Part shown: piece by piece, positions 56,433 through 64,000 of the stretch
How the letters are laid out: the number at the start of each line of letters is the position of its first letter
Numbering within the stretch: the stretch's first letter is position 1
Translations under genes and position numbers: made by a program
Assembly: GCF_002343915.1 (NCBI RefSeq)
Contig: NZ_NETK01000001.1
Span: 1,612,001 to 1,676,000, forward strand
Length of the DNA stretch: 64,000 bases
Source of the DNA: Nannocystis exedens
GTDB taxonomy: Bacteria; Myxococcota_A; Polyangia; Nannocystales; Nannocystaceae
Direction: 5' to 3'
The notes under the pieces: generated by a model
What the model was told of the DNA's origin: nothing
Seen by the model: only the letters and a program-made list of their open reading frames with translations
The model's database searches: none

Positions 56433-57110
56433 CTAAAAGCGCGCCAGCAGCCCGGCGCCCAGCGGCCCGCCGCCGAGCGCCGCGCGGCCCGGGCGGACCA
56501 GCCGGCGGGCGACGAGGTAGCGGGTCAGCAGCGCCACACCTGCCCCGAAGGCCAGGCCGACCCCGGCGCCGATGAAGGCCGCCGCCGCGGCCTCGCGCCG
56601 CACCGGCCCCGCATCGATCGCCGCGTCATCCTTGCCCCCGTCGTAGAGCATCTTCTGCACGCGCTGCCACTCGGTGACGTACCACGCCACCCCGGCGATG
56701 GCGAGCGTCCCCCCGGCCGCGAACTCGCCCCACAGCGCCCGGTCGCGCGCCCCGAGGCCCGCGGTGAGCGCACTCGCCCCGAGCCCGAGGCCCGCGCCGA
56801 TCATCCCCGCGCCGGTGTTGGTCGCGGTCACGGCGGCGACGTACGCGGCGTTGTTCGGCGCCGGCACGAACACCCGGTACACCTGGCGATCGCGCAAGGC
56901 GAGGCCGATCCCCGTCCCCATCGTCAGGCCGCCGGCCAGGCCGAGGCCCATCCCGAGCCCCAGCCGCGCGTCCGGCGACAGCTTCATCTCCGCGACGTCC
57001 CCCCGGGCGCTGCGGCGCGGCGCGCGACCGTCCTGCGCGGCTCCCTGCGCGAGTGGGGGCGACACGGCGACCACGAGCGCCAGGGCCGACGCGACGACCG
57101 GACCGACCAT
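56433..57110 (-). CDS. Glycine-rich membrane protein of unknown function
   Basis: 225 residues with an N-terminal hydrophobic signal or anchor (VVASALALVVAVSPPLA) and several Gly/Ala-rich hydrophobic segments (LGLGMGLGLAGGLTMGTGIGLAL, AGMIGAGLGLGASALTAGLG, AFIGAGVGLAFGAGVALL). They read as four or more membrane helices or a glycine-zipper stack. It precedes the Cys-rich lipoprotein gene on the same strand and may be exported with it. No family recognised. Confidence 0.6.
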   Translation of the reverse strand: MVGPVVASALALVVAVSPPLAQGAAQDGRAPRRSARGDVAEMKLSPDARLGLGMGLGLAGGLTMGTGIGLALRDRQVYRVFVPAPNNAAYVAAVTATNTGAGMIGAGLGLGASALTAGLGARDRALWGEFAAGGTLAIAGVAWYVTEWQRVQKMLYDGGKDDAAIDAGPVRREAAAAAFIGAGVGLAFGAGVALLTRYLVARRLVRPGRAALGGGPLGAGLLARF

Positions 57111-57217
57111 CCGTCCTCGGCAATAGCACCCTTCCTCGCCGCATGCACCCCCCGGCGGGCGCGCGCGGGCGCGTACCGGCGGCGCAGGACCTCGGCTGCA
57201 TGTGGTACACGCCTCGT

Positions 57218-59545
57218 ATGGTCTCGCCCCAGGACCCGAGCGCGCCGGGTCTGTCCACGTCGCCCCGTCCTGTCCCGCGCTGGTCGCTCGCCGCCCTCGC
57301 GCTCGTCCACGCGTGCATCTTCGCGTGGGCCGCGAGCGTGCTCCCGTGGCAGCGCTGGACCGCGTTCGCGGCGATGACCGCCGCCCTCGCGCTGGCCCAC
57401 GCCGTCACCGCCGCGGTCGCGCTGGCCGGCAGCCGCCGGCGCGCCCTCGCCTGGAGGATCGGCTCCGCGCTGTCCCTGCTCTATCTCGCGATCCAGACCC
57501 TCACGGCTGCGCGCGCCGGCACCTACGTCGCCGCGCTCTACGGCGGCCTCGGCAAGGGCGTGTTCGCGGCGCTGGCGGCCGTGTGGGGCGTCCTCGTCCT
57601 CCTCACCCTGCCGTTCGCGGTGTGGGGTCTGGCCGCCACCGGCGGTCTCGGGTCCGGCCCCGGCCTGCGCCGCCGCGTCACCGGCGGCCTCGCGGTGCTG
57701 ATCGCCTTCGTCACCTTCTCGCTGTGGCGCGCCGCCGCCGCGGCCGCGGCCGAGCCGATCGCCGTGATCGACAGCGACCCCGCGGGCCTCGCCGCCGCGA
57801 TCCAGGACGTCCTCCCGCGCGTGAAGGCGCGGCCCGACGCCGACCTGTCCTTGTGGACACGTGGGCCGATCACCTGCGACTTCCCCGTCGATCGCCCGAC
57901 CGCCTTCGTCGTCTACCCCGTCGCCGACAAGCCGGCGCAGAAGGGCAAGCCCGGCAAGCTGCGCCCGGCCGCGCGCTGCGTGCAGGCCGACGGCGCCGCC
58001 GAGCTGATCGCCGCGATCGGGGCCGTGGTCGCCGACGCCGGCGCGCCCGGGCCGATGAAGATCGACGTCGTCAGCGGCGCCCAGCCGCTGCGCGACGGCC
58101 TGCCCGGCCCGCTCCCCCTGCTCCTTCGGCCAGGTCTCGACGGCGCCTGCGACGGCGCGCGCTGCCTTTTGCCGTGGCAGCTGCTCGGCCTCAATCAATT
58201 CCTCACCTACACCCCGCTGCCGTTCATCGAGGACCTGCGGTTCGGCGCCGCCCCGGCGGCCCTGCGCAAGGCGCTGGCGCGCAAGGGCGACCCGGCCCCC
58301 GAGCCCGACGTCGGCGTCGACGGCCTCACGCGCCTCGCCACCGTCAGCCTGCTCGTCGATCGCGCCGGCCGGGTGCGCCCGCTGCCGCGCCTGCGCGACC
58401 CGATCGACCGGCTCGACGAGGGCCTGCTCGCCGCCTCCGTCGCCGGCGCCGAGGCCCACATCCTCGCCGCCCAGGCCGACGACGGCCGCTTCCGCTACCT
58501 CCTGCACCCGTTCACCGGCAAGGTCACCTGGCGCGGCTTCGCCGTCCCGCGCCAGGCCGGCACCACCCTCGCGCTGTGCGAGCTCGGCACCGACGCCGCC
58601 GTGCCCGCCGCCCGCCGCTCGCTGGCCATGCTCGCCGGCCTGCGCAAGGACTACCCGCAACATGGCTATTCGGTCCTGTCTTATCAGGAAGGTCGGCCCC
58701 CGGTCCTCGGCGACCTCGGCAGCACCGCCCTGCCGCTGATCGCCTTCCTCACCTGCCGCGACCGCACCGGCCCGCAGCACGACGAGCTGATCGGCGCGCT
58801 CGGCCGCTACCTCCTGGCCATGCAGCGGCCCGACGGCGGCTTCCATGCCCGCGTCACCCTCGCCACCGGCGAGGCCCACGTCGGCCCCGACCTGCTCTAC
58901 GCCGCCGGCCAGGCCGTGTTCGCCCTGGTCCTGCTCGAGCAGCTCACCGCCGCCGCCCCGAGCGAGCTGTTGCCCGCGCACGCCGACGTCCAGGCCGCCG
59001 TCCAGCGGGCCATGGACTACTTCGCCGACGACTACTGGGACCACGGCCTCTACGGCTTCTTCTTCCTCGAGGAGAACTGGCACTGCCTGGCCGCCCGCGC
59101 CGCCCTCGGCGTCCACCGCCACCGCGGCTACGAGCGCTTCTGCCTCGACTACGTCGACTTCAAGCGCCGCCTGATCATGGACGAGGCGAGCGGCGTGGCG
59201 CCCGAGCTGGTCGGCTCGTACGGGTTCGGCAACGTGCTCGTGCCGCACAACACCCCGTCGGCCGGCTTCGGCGAGGCCCTCGCGGCGGCGATGGCGGTCC
59301 GCGCCGCCGACGGCGAGCGGCGCCCCGAGGACGCGGCGCTGATGACCCAGGTCCTGACCTTCCTCATCGAGCAGCAGTGGTCCGACGCCAACTGCTTCGC
59401 CTGCGCGCGCGAGCAGGAGGTCGCCGGCGGCTGGTCGGAGTCGGTCGGCTCGCTCGACGTGCGCATCGACTACACCCAGCACGCCTGGTCCGCTCTCGGC
59501 CACGGCGGCCGCGAGCTCGGCCTGCTGCCCGAGGAGCAGCGATGA
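57218..59545 (+). CDS. Membrane protein with alpha/alpha-toroid-like periplasmic domain
   Basis: 775 residues from ATG 57218, 6 bases behind TACACG. About five N-terminal membrane helices (to about residue 185), then a soluble domain of about 580 residues. It contains repeats of helical pairs with glycines in the style of terpene-cyclase/LanC toroids: AQADDGRFRYLLHPFTG, LGDLGSTALPLIAFL, MQRPDGGFHARV and SAGFGEALAAAMAV. A CxxC (NCFACAREQE) lies near the end. It is coupled by ATGA to the next gene and with it to an HTTM protein. Function unknown; perhaps a carboxylation- or sugar-related envelope complex. Confidence 0.75.
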   Translation: MVSPQDPSAPGLSTSPRPVPRWSLAALALVHACIFAWAASVLPWQRWTAFAAMTAALALAHAVTAAVALAGSRRRALAWRIGSALSLLYLAIQTLTAARAGTYVAALYGGLGKGVFAALAAVWGVLVLLTLPFAVWGLAATGGLGSGPGLRRRVTGGLAVLIAFVTFSLWRAAAAAAAEPIAVIDSDPAGLAAAIQDVLPRVKARPDADLSLWTRGPITCDFPVDRPTAFVVYPVADKPAQKGKPGKLRPAARCVQADGAAELIAAIGAVVADAGAPGPMKIDVVSGAQPLRDGLPGPLPLLLRPGLDGACDGARCLLPWQLLGLNQFLTYTPLPFIEDLRFGAAPAALRKALARKGDPAPEPDVGVDGLTRLATVSLLVDRAGRVRPLPRLRDPIDRLDEGLLAASVAGAEAHILAAQADDGRFRYLLHPFTGKVTWRGFAVPRQAGTTLALCELGTDAAVPAARRSLAMLAGLRKDYPQHGYSVLSYQEGRPPVLGDLGSTALPLIAFLTCRDRTGPQHDELIGALGRYLLAMQRPDGGFHARVTLATGEAHVGPDLLYAAGQAVFALVLLEQLTAAAPSELLPAHADVQAAVQRAMDYFADDYWDHGLYGFFFLEENWHCLAARAALGVHRHRGYERFCLDYVDFKRRLIMDEASGVAPELVGSYGFGNVLVPHNTPSAGFGEALAAAMAVRAADGERRPEDAALMTQVLTFLIEQQWSDANCFACAREQEVAGGWSESVGSLDVRIDYTQHAWSALGHGGRELGLLPEEQR

Positions 59546-60330
59546 TCGACCCGCGCGGCCCCGCGGAGCCCGCCGCCGAGCCACCCGCCCGCGAGCGCCT
59601 GCGTCGCGAAGTCGTACTTGCGCATGTTCCCGAAGACATGTCCCATGGGGCATCCACTGCCGCTGCCGCCCGCGAGCGCTCCGGCGAGCCGGCGCCCCCC
59701 CATGTCCCTGCAGACATGCCCCCTGTGACGCCCACGGCCCACGCCGCCCGCGAGCGGCCACCGTTCGGCGAGCCGGCGCCCTCGCATGTCCCAGAGGACA
59801 TGTCCTTCCCGGCATCGACGGAGCGGCCCGCGAGCCCCGCCGTCGCACCTGCCCCTCCGAACATGTCCTCGCGGGCGTCCGCCGATTCGGCCGCCTGGCC
59901 GTGGCTGGTCGGCCTGGTGCTGCTCGGCCTGTCGCTGTCGCCGATGCTGCGCCCGCTCGGCTACGACTCGTTCCCGTTCTCGAGCTTCCCGATGTTCGCC
60001 CACGGCCGCAAGGACGCGGTCTTCACCGTCCACCGCGCGGTGGCGGTCCTGCCCGACGGCGCCCAGGTCACCCTCCCGCCGCGCGCGCTCGGCAGCGACG
60101 AGGTGCTGCAGGCCGACGTCACCCTGCGCCACGCGGTCCGCCGCGGCAAGAAGGCCACCGCCGCCCTGTGCAAGGCGATCGCCCGCCGCGTCGCCGCCGA
60201 CCCGGCGCACGCCGAGGCCGTCGCCGTCGAGCTGCTGACCGAGCGCCACGACGCCCTCCGCTACTTCGCCGGCGACCCCACCCCCCTGTCTCCGCCCAAG
60301 CGGCAGGCCCGCTGCAAGCTCCCGCGATGA
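59542..60330 (+). CDS. Single-pass membrane protein whose N-terminus is built of CATG elements
   Basis: 262 residues. The first 112 residues are low complexity and contain four related peptides encoded by 14-bp elements: HVPEDMSHGAS, HVPADMPPVT, HVPEDMSFPAS and APPNMSSRAS. A membrane helix (WLVGLVLLGLSLSPML) follows, then a soluble domain of about 130 residues with a YDSFPFSSFPMFAHGRKD motif found in proteins neighbouring HTTM genes. Start and stop both overlap the neighbours (ATGA at 59542 and 60327), so it is the middle gene of a three-gene unit. Partner of the HTTM protein by inference. Confidence 0.75.
   Translation: MIDPRGPAEPAAEPPARERLRREVVLAHVPEDMSHGASTAAAARERSGEPAPPHVPADMPPVTPTAHAARERPPFGEPAPSHVPEDMSFPASTERPASPAVAPAPPNMSSRASADSAAWPWLVGLVLLGLSLSPMLRPLGYDSFPFSSFPMFAHGRKDAVFTVHRAVAVLPDGAQVTLPPRALGSDEVLQADVTLRHAVRRGKKATAALCKAIARRVAADPAHAEAVAVELLTERHDALRYFAGDPTPLSPPKRQARCKLPR
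59623..59879. repeat. Four in-frame copies of the 14-bp-phased element
   Basis: Groups of cores at 59623/59637/59651, 59701/59715, 59785/59799/59813 and 59848/59862/59876 are all 14 bp apart within each group. The groups are separated by Ala/Pro/Glu-coding sequence of similar composition, which suggests block duplication. Confidence 0.9.
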
Positions 60331-61286
60331 AGGACATGTCCCCCACGACCGGTCCCGAAGGACATGGGCTCTCCGACATGCTCTCGCGGGCAGCCCGGGC
60401 CGTCGACCGCTGGTACCGCCCGGTCGCCCCGCCCGAGCGCCTGGCGGCCCTGCGGCTGCTCGTCGGCGGCTTCGCCGTCGTCTACCTCGCCGCGCGCCTG
60501 CCCAACCTGCTCGGCCTCCACGGCCTCGGCGGGTTCCGCCCGGTCGGCGTCGTCTCGGTCCTGGCCGCCCCGCTCCCGCCCGCCGCGGTGATCGTCCAGG
60601 CCCTCGTCGCCCTGCTGCTCGGCCTCGCCTTCGCCGTCGGCCTCGCCTTCCGCGTCACCGGCCCCGCGTTCGCCCTGGTCCTGCTGTGGGTCCTGAGCTA
60701 CCGCAACGCCTGGGGCATGATCTTCCACACCGAGAACCTGCTCGTCCTGCACGTGCTCGCGCTCGGCTGCTCGCGGGCCGCCGACGTCGGGTCGCTCGAC
60801 GCCCGCCGCGCCCGCCGCCGCGGCGCCGCCCCGCCTGTCCCTTCGACCCGCTACGGCTGGCCGCTGCGCCTGCTCGCGCTGCTGACCGTCGGCTCCTACT
60901 TCGTCGCCGGCGTCGCCAAGCTGCGCCTGTCCGGCCTCGGCTGGGCCACGTCCGACCTGCTGCGCAACTACATCGCCTACGACAACCTGCGCAAGCACCT
61001 GCTCGGCGACTGGTACTCGCCGCTCGGCGCCTGGCTGGTCGGCCACGCCTGGCTGTTCCCGCCGCTGGCGACCGCCAGCCTGCTGCTCGAGCTGCTCGCC
61101 CCCGTCGCCCTGCTCGGCCCCAGGATCGCCCGCGCGTGGTCGCTGGCGGCCTGGGCCTTCCACTTCGGCGTGTGGGCGATCATGGCGATCTTCTTCCCCT
61201 ACCCGCTGCTCGGCCTGGCCTTCGCCCCGCTGTTCGCCGTCGAGCGCCTGCCGCTGTTCCGCCGCCTCGCCCGCGCCCCCGCGTAG
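60327..61286 (+). CDS. HTTM domain membrane protein
   Basis: 319 residues. The first 25 residues (MKDMSPTTGPEGHGLSDMLS) come from a 14-bp element array (60335-60394), which also gives the start region. Membrane helices follow from about residue 40, with the HTTM hallmark YRNAWGMIFHTENLLVLHVLALG and later SYFVAGVAKLR. HTTM is the membrane half of vitamin K-dependent gamma-carboxylase-like proteins; here only the membrane part exists, without the lumenal carboxylase domain. It is the last gene of a coupled unit with the toroid-like and single-pass proteins. Confidence 0.85.
   Translation: MKDMSPTTGPEGHGLSDMLSRAARAVDRWYRPVAPPERLAALRLLVGGFAVVYLAARLPNLLGLHGLGGFRPVGVVSVLAAPLPPAAVIVQALVALLLGLAFAVGLAFRVTGPAFALVLLWVLSYRNAWGMIFHTENLLVLHVLALGCSRAADVGSLDARRARRRGAAPPVPSTRYGWPLRLLALLTVGSYFVAGVAKLRLSGLGWATSDLLRNYIAYDNLRKHLLGDWYSPLGAWLVGHAWLFPPLATASLLLELLAPVALLGPRIARAWSLAAWAFHFGVWAIMAIFFPYPLLGLAFAPLFAVERLPLFRRLARAPA
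60335..60394. repeat. 14-bp-phased array covering the HTTM gene start
   Basis: CATG 60335, CCGG 60349, CATG 60363, CATG 60377 and CAGC 60391, exact 14-bp period. It is fully coding, supplying residues 3-22 of the HTTM protein. Confidence 0.88.
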
Positions 61287-61381
61287 CGCCGCGCACGCTG
61301 CCAGTCCGTCCGCGCCGCTCCGGCTCGCCTCGCTACCGGCTCGACCCGCCCGCACGAGCTCCGCGCGCCGCCGGCTCATGA

Positions 61382-61555
61382 CCTGCTCCTTCGGCCATGT
61401 AATGACATTGCCCTGGCGGAGAACCCCGGTTCCGTCGCGGAGGTCTCGTGCCCCGCACGTGTTCTCGCAGGATGCGGTCGACCGGCGGCGGCCGCCCGCC
61501 CCCACGCGCTGCACCACTTTGCTCGGCGGTTGAAAAACATGTCCCTTCGGACAGC
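61382..61555. repeat. Two isolated 14-bp pairs in an intergenic gap
   Basis: CCTG 61382 / CATG 61396 and CATG 61538 / CAGC 61552. The gap 61287-61580 between the HTTM gene and the next gene shows no coding frame I would support. Confidence 0.65.
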
Positions 61556-61580
61556 AGCCGTCTCCATCCCTGGAGCTACG

Positions 61581-62222
61581 ATGTGGCGCCGCGACCGCCG
61601 GTCCGGCCTCGACCGGCGACCTGCGCACGGATATGTTCCCCGGGCGTTGCGACCGCTGCTCGACTCGGAGCCGGCCTTCAAGGCCAACGTGCTCAAGATG
61701 ATGCTCGAGCACGTCGACGAGCTGCCCGAGGCGGACGCGGTGCGCGGCCGGCTGGGGCCGCAGGTCCAGCGCGAGATCGCCGAGGCCTCGCGCACGCAGT
61801 GGCTGCCCGGCGCGTGGGGCCCCGCGATCTACGAGGCCGTCGCCGCGATCCTCGGCGAGGCGGGCGTCTACGAGGTCGCCGCCGAGATGGTCACCGCCGC
61901 GCCGGCGATGCCGATGTTCCAGCCGCTGCTGCGCGGCGTGATCCACATCTTCGGCCGCGAGCCCGTCGAGCTGCTGCGGGCCTACCCGCACGCGCAGAAG
62001 TTCATCGCCCGCAACTGCGGCACCTGCGAGGTCCTGTTCGCCGGCCCGACCACCGTCCGCTTCCGGCGCGTCCCCGAGCCGCTGCGCCGGCGCGTGTGGC
62101 AGGTCGGCCAGCTCGCCGTGATCGAGGCGATGCTGACGCTCGCCGGCGGCGGCGGCAAGGTCGAGCTCGAAGCCTCGACGTTCGCCGCCACCGGCACGAT
62201 CGACTTCCTCGTCCACACCTGA
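61581..62222 (+). CDS. Hypothetical protein, DUF2378-like
   Basis: 213 residues from ATG 61581, with a GGAG ribosome site 5 bases upstream. An upstream in-frame TTG at 61530 would add residues encoded by a CATG element. The protein is helical at first (FKANVLKMMLEHVDELPEAD), then FGREPVELLRAYPHAQKFIARNCGTCEV and a C-terminal beta part (GKVELEASTFAATGTIDFLV). The overall order (helical, then a strand-rich part) and length recall DUF2378/TIGR02265 proteins confined to Myxococcota, but I cannot confirm it. The stop codon TGA overlaps a CCTG core. Confidence 0.6.
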   Translation: MWRRDRRSGLDRRPAHGYVPRALRPLLDSEPAFKANVLKMMLEHVDELPEADAVRGRLGPQVQREIAEASRTQWLPGAWGPAIYEAVAAILGEAGVYEVAAEMVTAAPAMPMFQPLLRGVIHIFGREPVELLRAYPHAQKFIARNCGTCEVLFAGPTTVRFRRVPEPLRRRVWQVGQLAVIEAMLTLAGGGGKVELEASTFAATGTIDFLVHT

Positions 62223-62409
62223 CCTGTTGGACATGCTCTTGCGAGCAGCCGGGCGGGCTCGCCCTCGCCGGCTCGGCGGTGACTTCACCCGCCCGCATGT
62301 CCCTCCGGCCAGCCCGCTTCCACCCGGCGTCCGTTCGGCACCTGCCCCTTCGGCCAGGCTGCTCCCCAATCCCCCTGCCCGCCGCTCCGCACCTGCCCCT
62401 TCGGTCAGC
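62218..62409. repeat. Cluster of 14-bp-phased cores between two genes
   Basis: CCTG 62218 / CATG 62232 / CAGC 62246, CATG 62296 / CAGC 62310 / CCGG 62324, CCTG 62341 / CAGG 62355 and CCTG 62392 / CAGC 62406. The last two share the unit CACCTGCCCCTTCGGYCAG, nearly identical and 51 bp apart. They lie in the 260-base gap upstream of the esterase gene. Confidence 0.85.
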
Positions 62410-62483
62410 CGTCCGCCGCCGCGGCCCCGCCGGCCGCGCGCCCCTGGACCGGGCCCGCGCGGTGTGCCACGCTACGCGCGCCG

Positions 62484-63305
62484 ATGTCCCTGCGCCTGCG
62501 CGTCCGTCACCTCCTCCTCGCCGCGCTGGCCGCCTGCGAGCCGCCGGTGGCGCCCGCGGCCGCCAGCGCCCCGCCGCCGGCCTCGGCCCCGGCTCCGGCC
62601 CCGCGCCCGCCCCGGCCCCGCTCCGGCTCCGCCCGCGCCCGCCACCGCCTACCGCGAGCTCGCCGGCATCGAGTACGTCGAGCTCGTCACCGGCAAGGCT
62701 GACCCCGAGGCCAGGTTGCCGCTGCTGGTCGCCATCCACGGCCTCGGCGATCGCCCCGAGCGCTTCTCGGCCCTGGTCGACGACCTCCCGCTCGCCGTCC
62801 GCGTCGTCCTCCCGCGCGGCCTCGATCCGCTGCCCGAGGGCGGCTACTCGTGGTTCCCGATCCGCGCGCGCAGCCCCGACGTCGGCGGCCTGGCCGGCGG
62901 CATCGCCCGCGCGGGCGACGCCCTGGTCCCGTTCGTGCGCGAGCTCGTGGCCGCGCGGCCGACCGTCGGCAAGCCGGTCGTCACCGGCTTCTCGCAGGGC
63001 GGCATGCTCTCGTTTTACCTGGCCGTCCGCGCGCCCGACCTGTTCGCGGCCGCCTTCCCGGTCGGCGGCTGGCTCCCGCCGCCGCTGTGGCCGCGCGACA
63101 AGCCGGCCGCCGCCCCCCCGATCGTCGCGCTCCACGGCGCGGTCGATCAGGCCGTCAAGCTCGCTCCCACCGAGCAGGCCGTCGATCACCTGCAAGGTCT
63201 CGGCTGGTCGGCCCGGCTCAAGGTTTGGCCGGACGTCGGCCACGCCATCCCCCCCACCATGCGCCGCGAGCTGCACCAGCGCATCGAGACCGCCCTGCGA
63301 TCGCC

Positions 63306-63309
<4 letters not shown>
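62484..63309 (+). CDS. Alpha/beta hydrolase (carboxylesterase) lipoprotein with apparent frameshift
   Basis: A lipoprotein signal (LLLAALAAC, Cys18) begins at ATG 62484 in one frame. The hydrolase domain follows in the next frame from about 62610: LLVAIHGLGDRPERF, the nucleophile motif GFSQGGMLSFYL with the catalytic Ser, HGAVDQAVK and the closing His in WPDVGHAIPP. Joining them needs a one-base shift in the GC-rich Pro/Ala run at about 62600-62630. It is either a sequencing or real indel, or a site of slippage. The family is phospholipase/carboxylesterase-like (PF02230). The stop overlaps the next start (ATGA). Confidence 0.75.

Positions 63310-64000
<691 letters not shown>

Noticed and set aside
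61530-61580. TTG 61530 as start of the DUF2378-like protein
   Set aside because: The added residues are encoded by a CATG element and there is a GGAG site before ATG 61581.

Overview
The window is about 70% GC and gene-dense. It reads as a chromosomal piece of a myxobacterium, most likely of the Nannocystis/Plesiocystis type. The grounds are inference: many lipoproteins with a lipobox followed by a long Thr/Ser-rich linker, Myxococcota-type Cys-rich repeats (DGxxxxGEECDDGN), a kinase fused to a very long TPR array, a GH45 cellulase, a type VI-style effector locus, and many start codons only 6-10 nt behind a TANNNT box (leaderless-type promoters). I saw no tRNA, rRNA, insertion sequence or CRISPR array.

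Layout. 1-5 kb: the end of a GH31 glucosidase, a fatty-acid-hydroxylase-like membrane protein, a DUF1835 protein and a large lipoprotein. 5-9 kb: a 1317-residue kinase-TPR protein whose HRD motif reads HRA. 9-11.5 kb: a 44-45 bp tandem repeat, a small CxC protein and two secreted lipoproteins. 11.7-16.8 kb: an RND efflux pair with a TetR regulator and a visible operator. 16.8-21.3 kb: a low-density stretch with a DUF4274 protein, an RCC1-like lipoprotein, three coupled genes of about 70 codons and several gene remnants. 21.3-24.2 kb: a VKOR-thioredoxin / OmpA-like / TlpA operon for envelope thiol chemistry. 24.2-28.3 kb: DUF2169, a beta-ketoacyl-synthase-like protein, a DUF4150 (PAAR-like) effector and its probable immunity protein. 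28.5-37.3 kb: GH45 cellulase, an NAD-binding oxidoreductase, a choice-of-anchor lipoprotein, a rhodanese and two lipoproteins.

37.4-43.3 kb holds a complete iron-sulfur assembly operon, iscS-iscU-iscA-hscB-hscA-fdx. It is headed not by IscR but by a MerR-family regulator with four C-terminal cysteines, and a perfect dyad lies upstream. 43.6-49.4 kb: an M24 peptidase, a Fis-like small protein, a divergent enoyl-CoA hydratase / thioesterase pair sharing overlapping -10 boxes, a DUF2293 protein and a short-chain fatty acid transporter. 49.6-53.4 kb: a radical SAM protein coupled to a PLP enzyme, facing a radical SAM/SPASM protein. 53.5-64 kb: GDPD, a Cys-rich/fibrinogen-like lipoprotein, a coupled toroid / membrane protein / HTTM operon, an esterase with an apparent frameshift, and the start of an M48 protease.

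The strongest unexplained signal is a dispersed short element spread through most of the window. It is a palindromic core, consensus GRRCATGYYC (often CCTG or CAGG instead of CATG), repeated at an exact 14-bp period to give chains of (GRRCATGYYC-N4)n. Chains of 4-7 cores lie in intergenic gaps, often between convergent genes and once inside the isc operon. Shorter or variant copies sit in frame inside genes, where they encode peptides such as HVPEDMSxxAS and GPEEHAP. I know of no described family that matches it.
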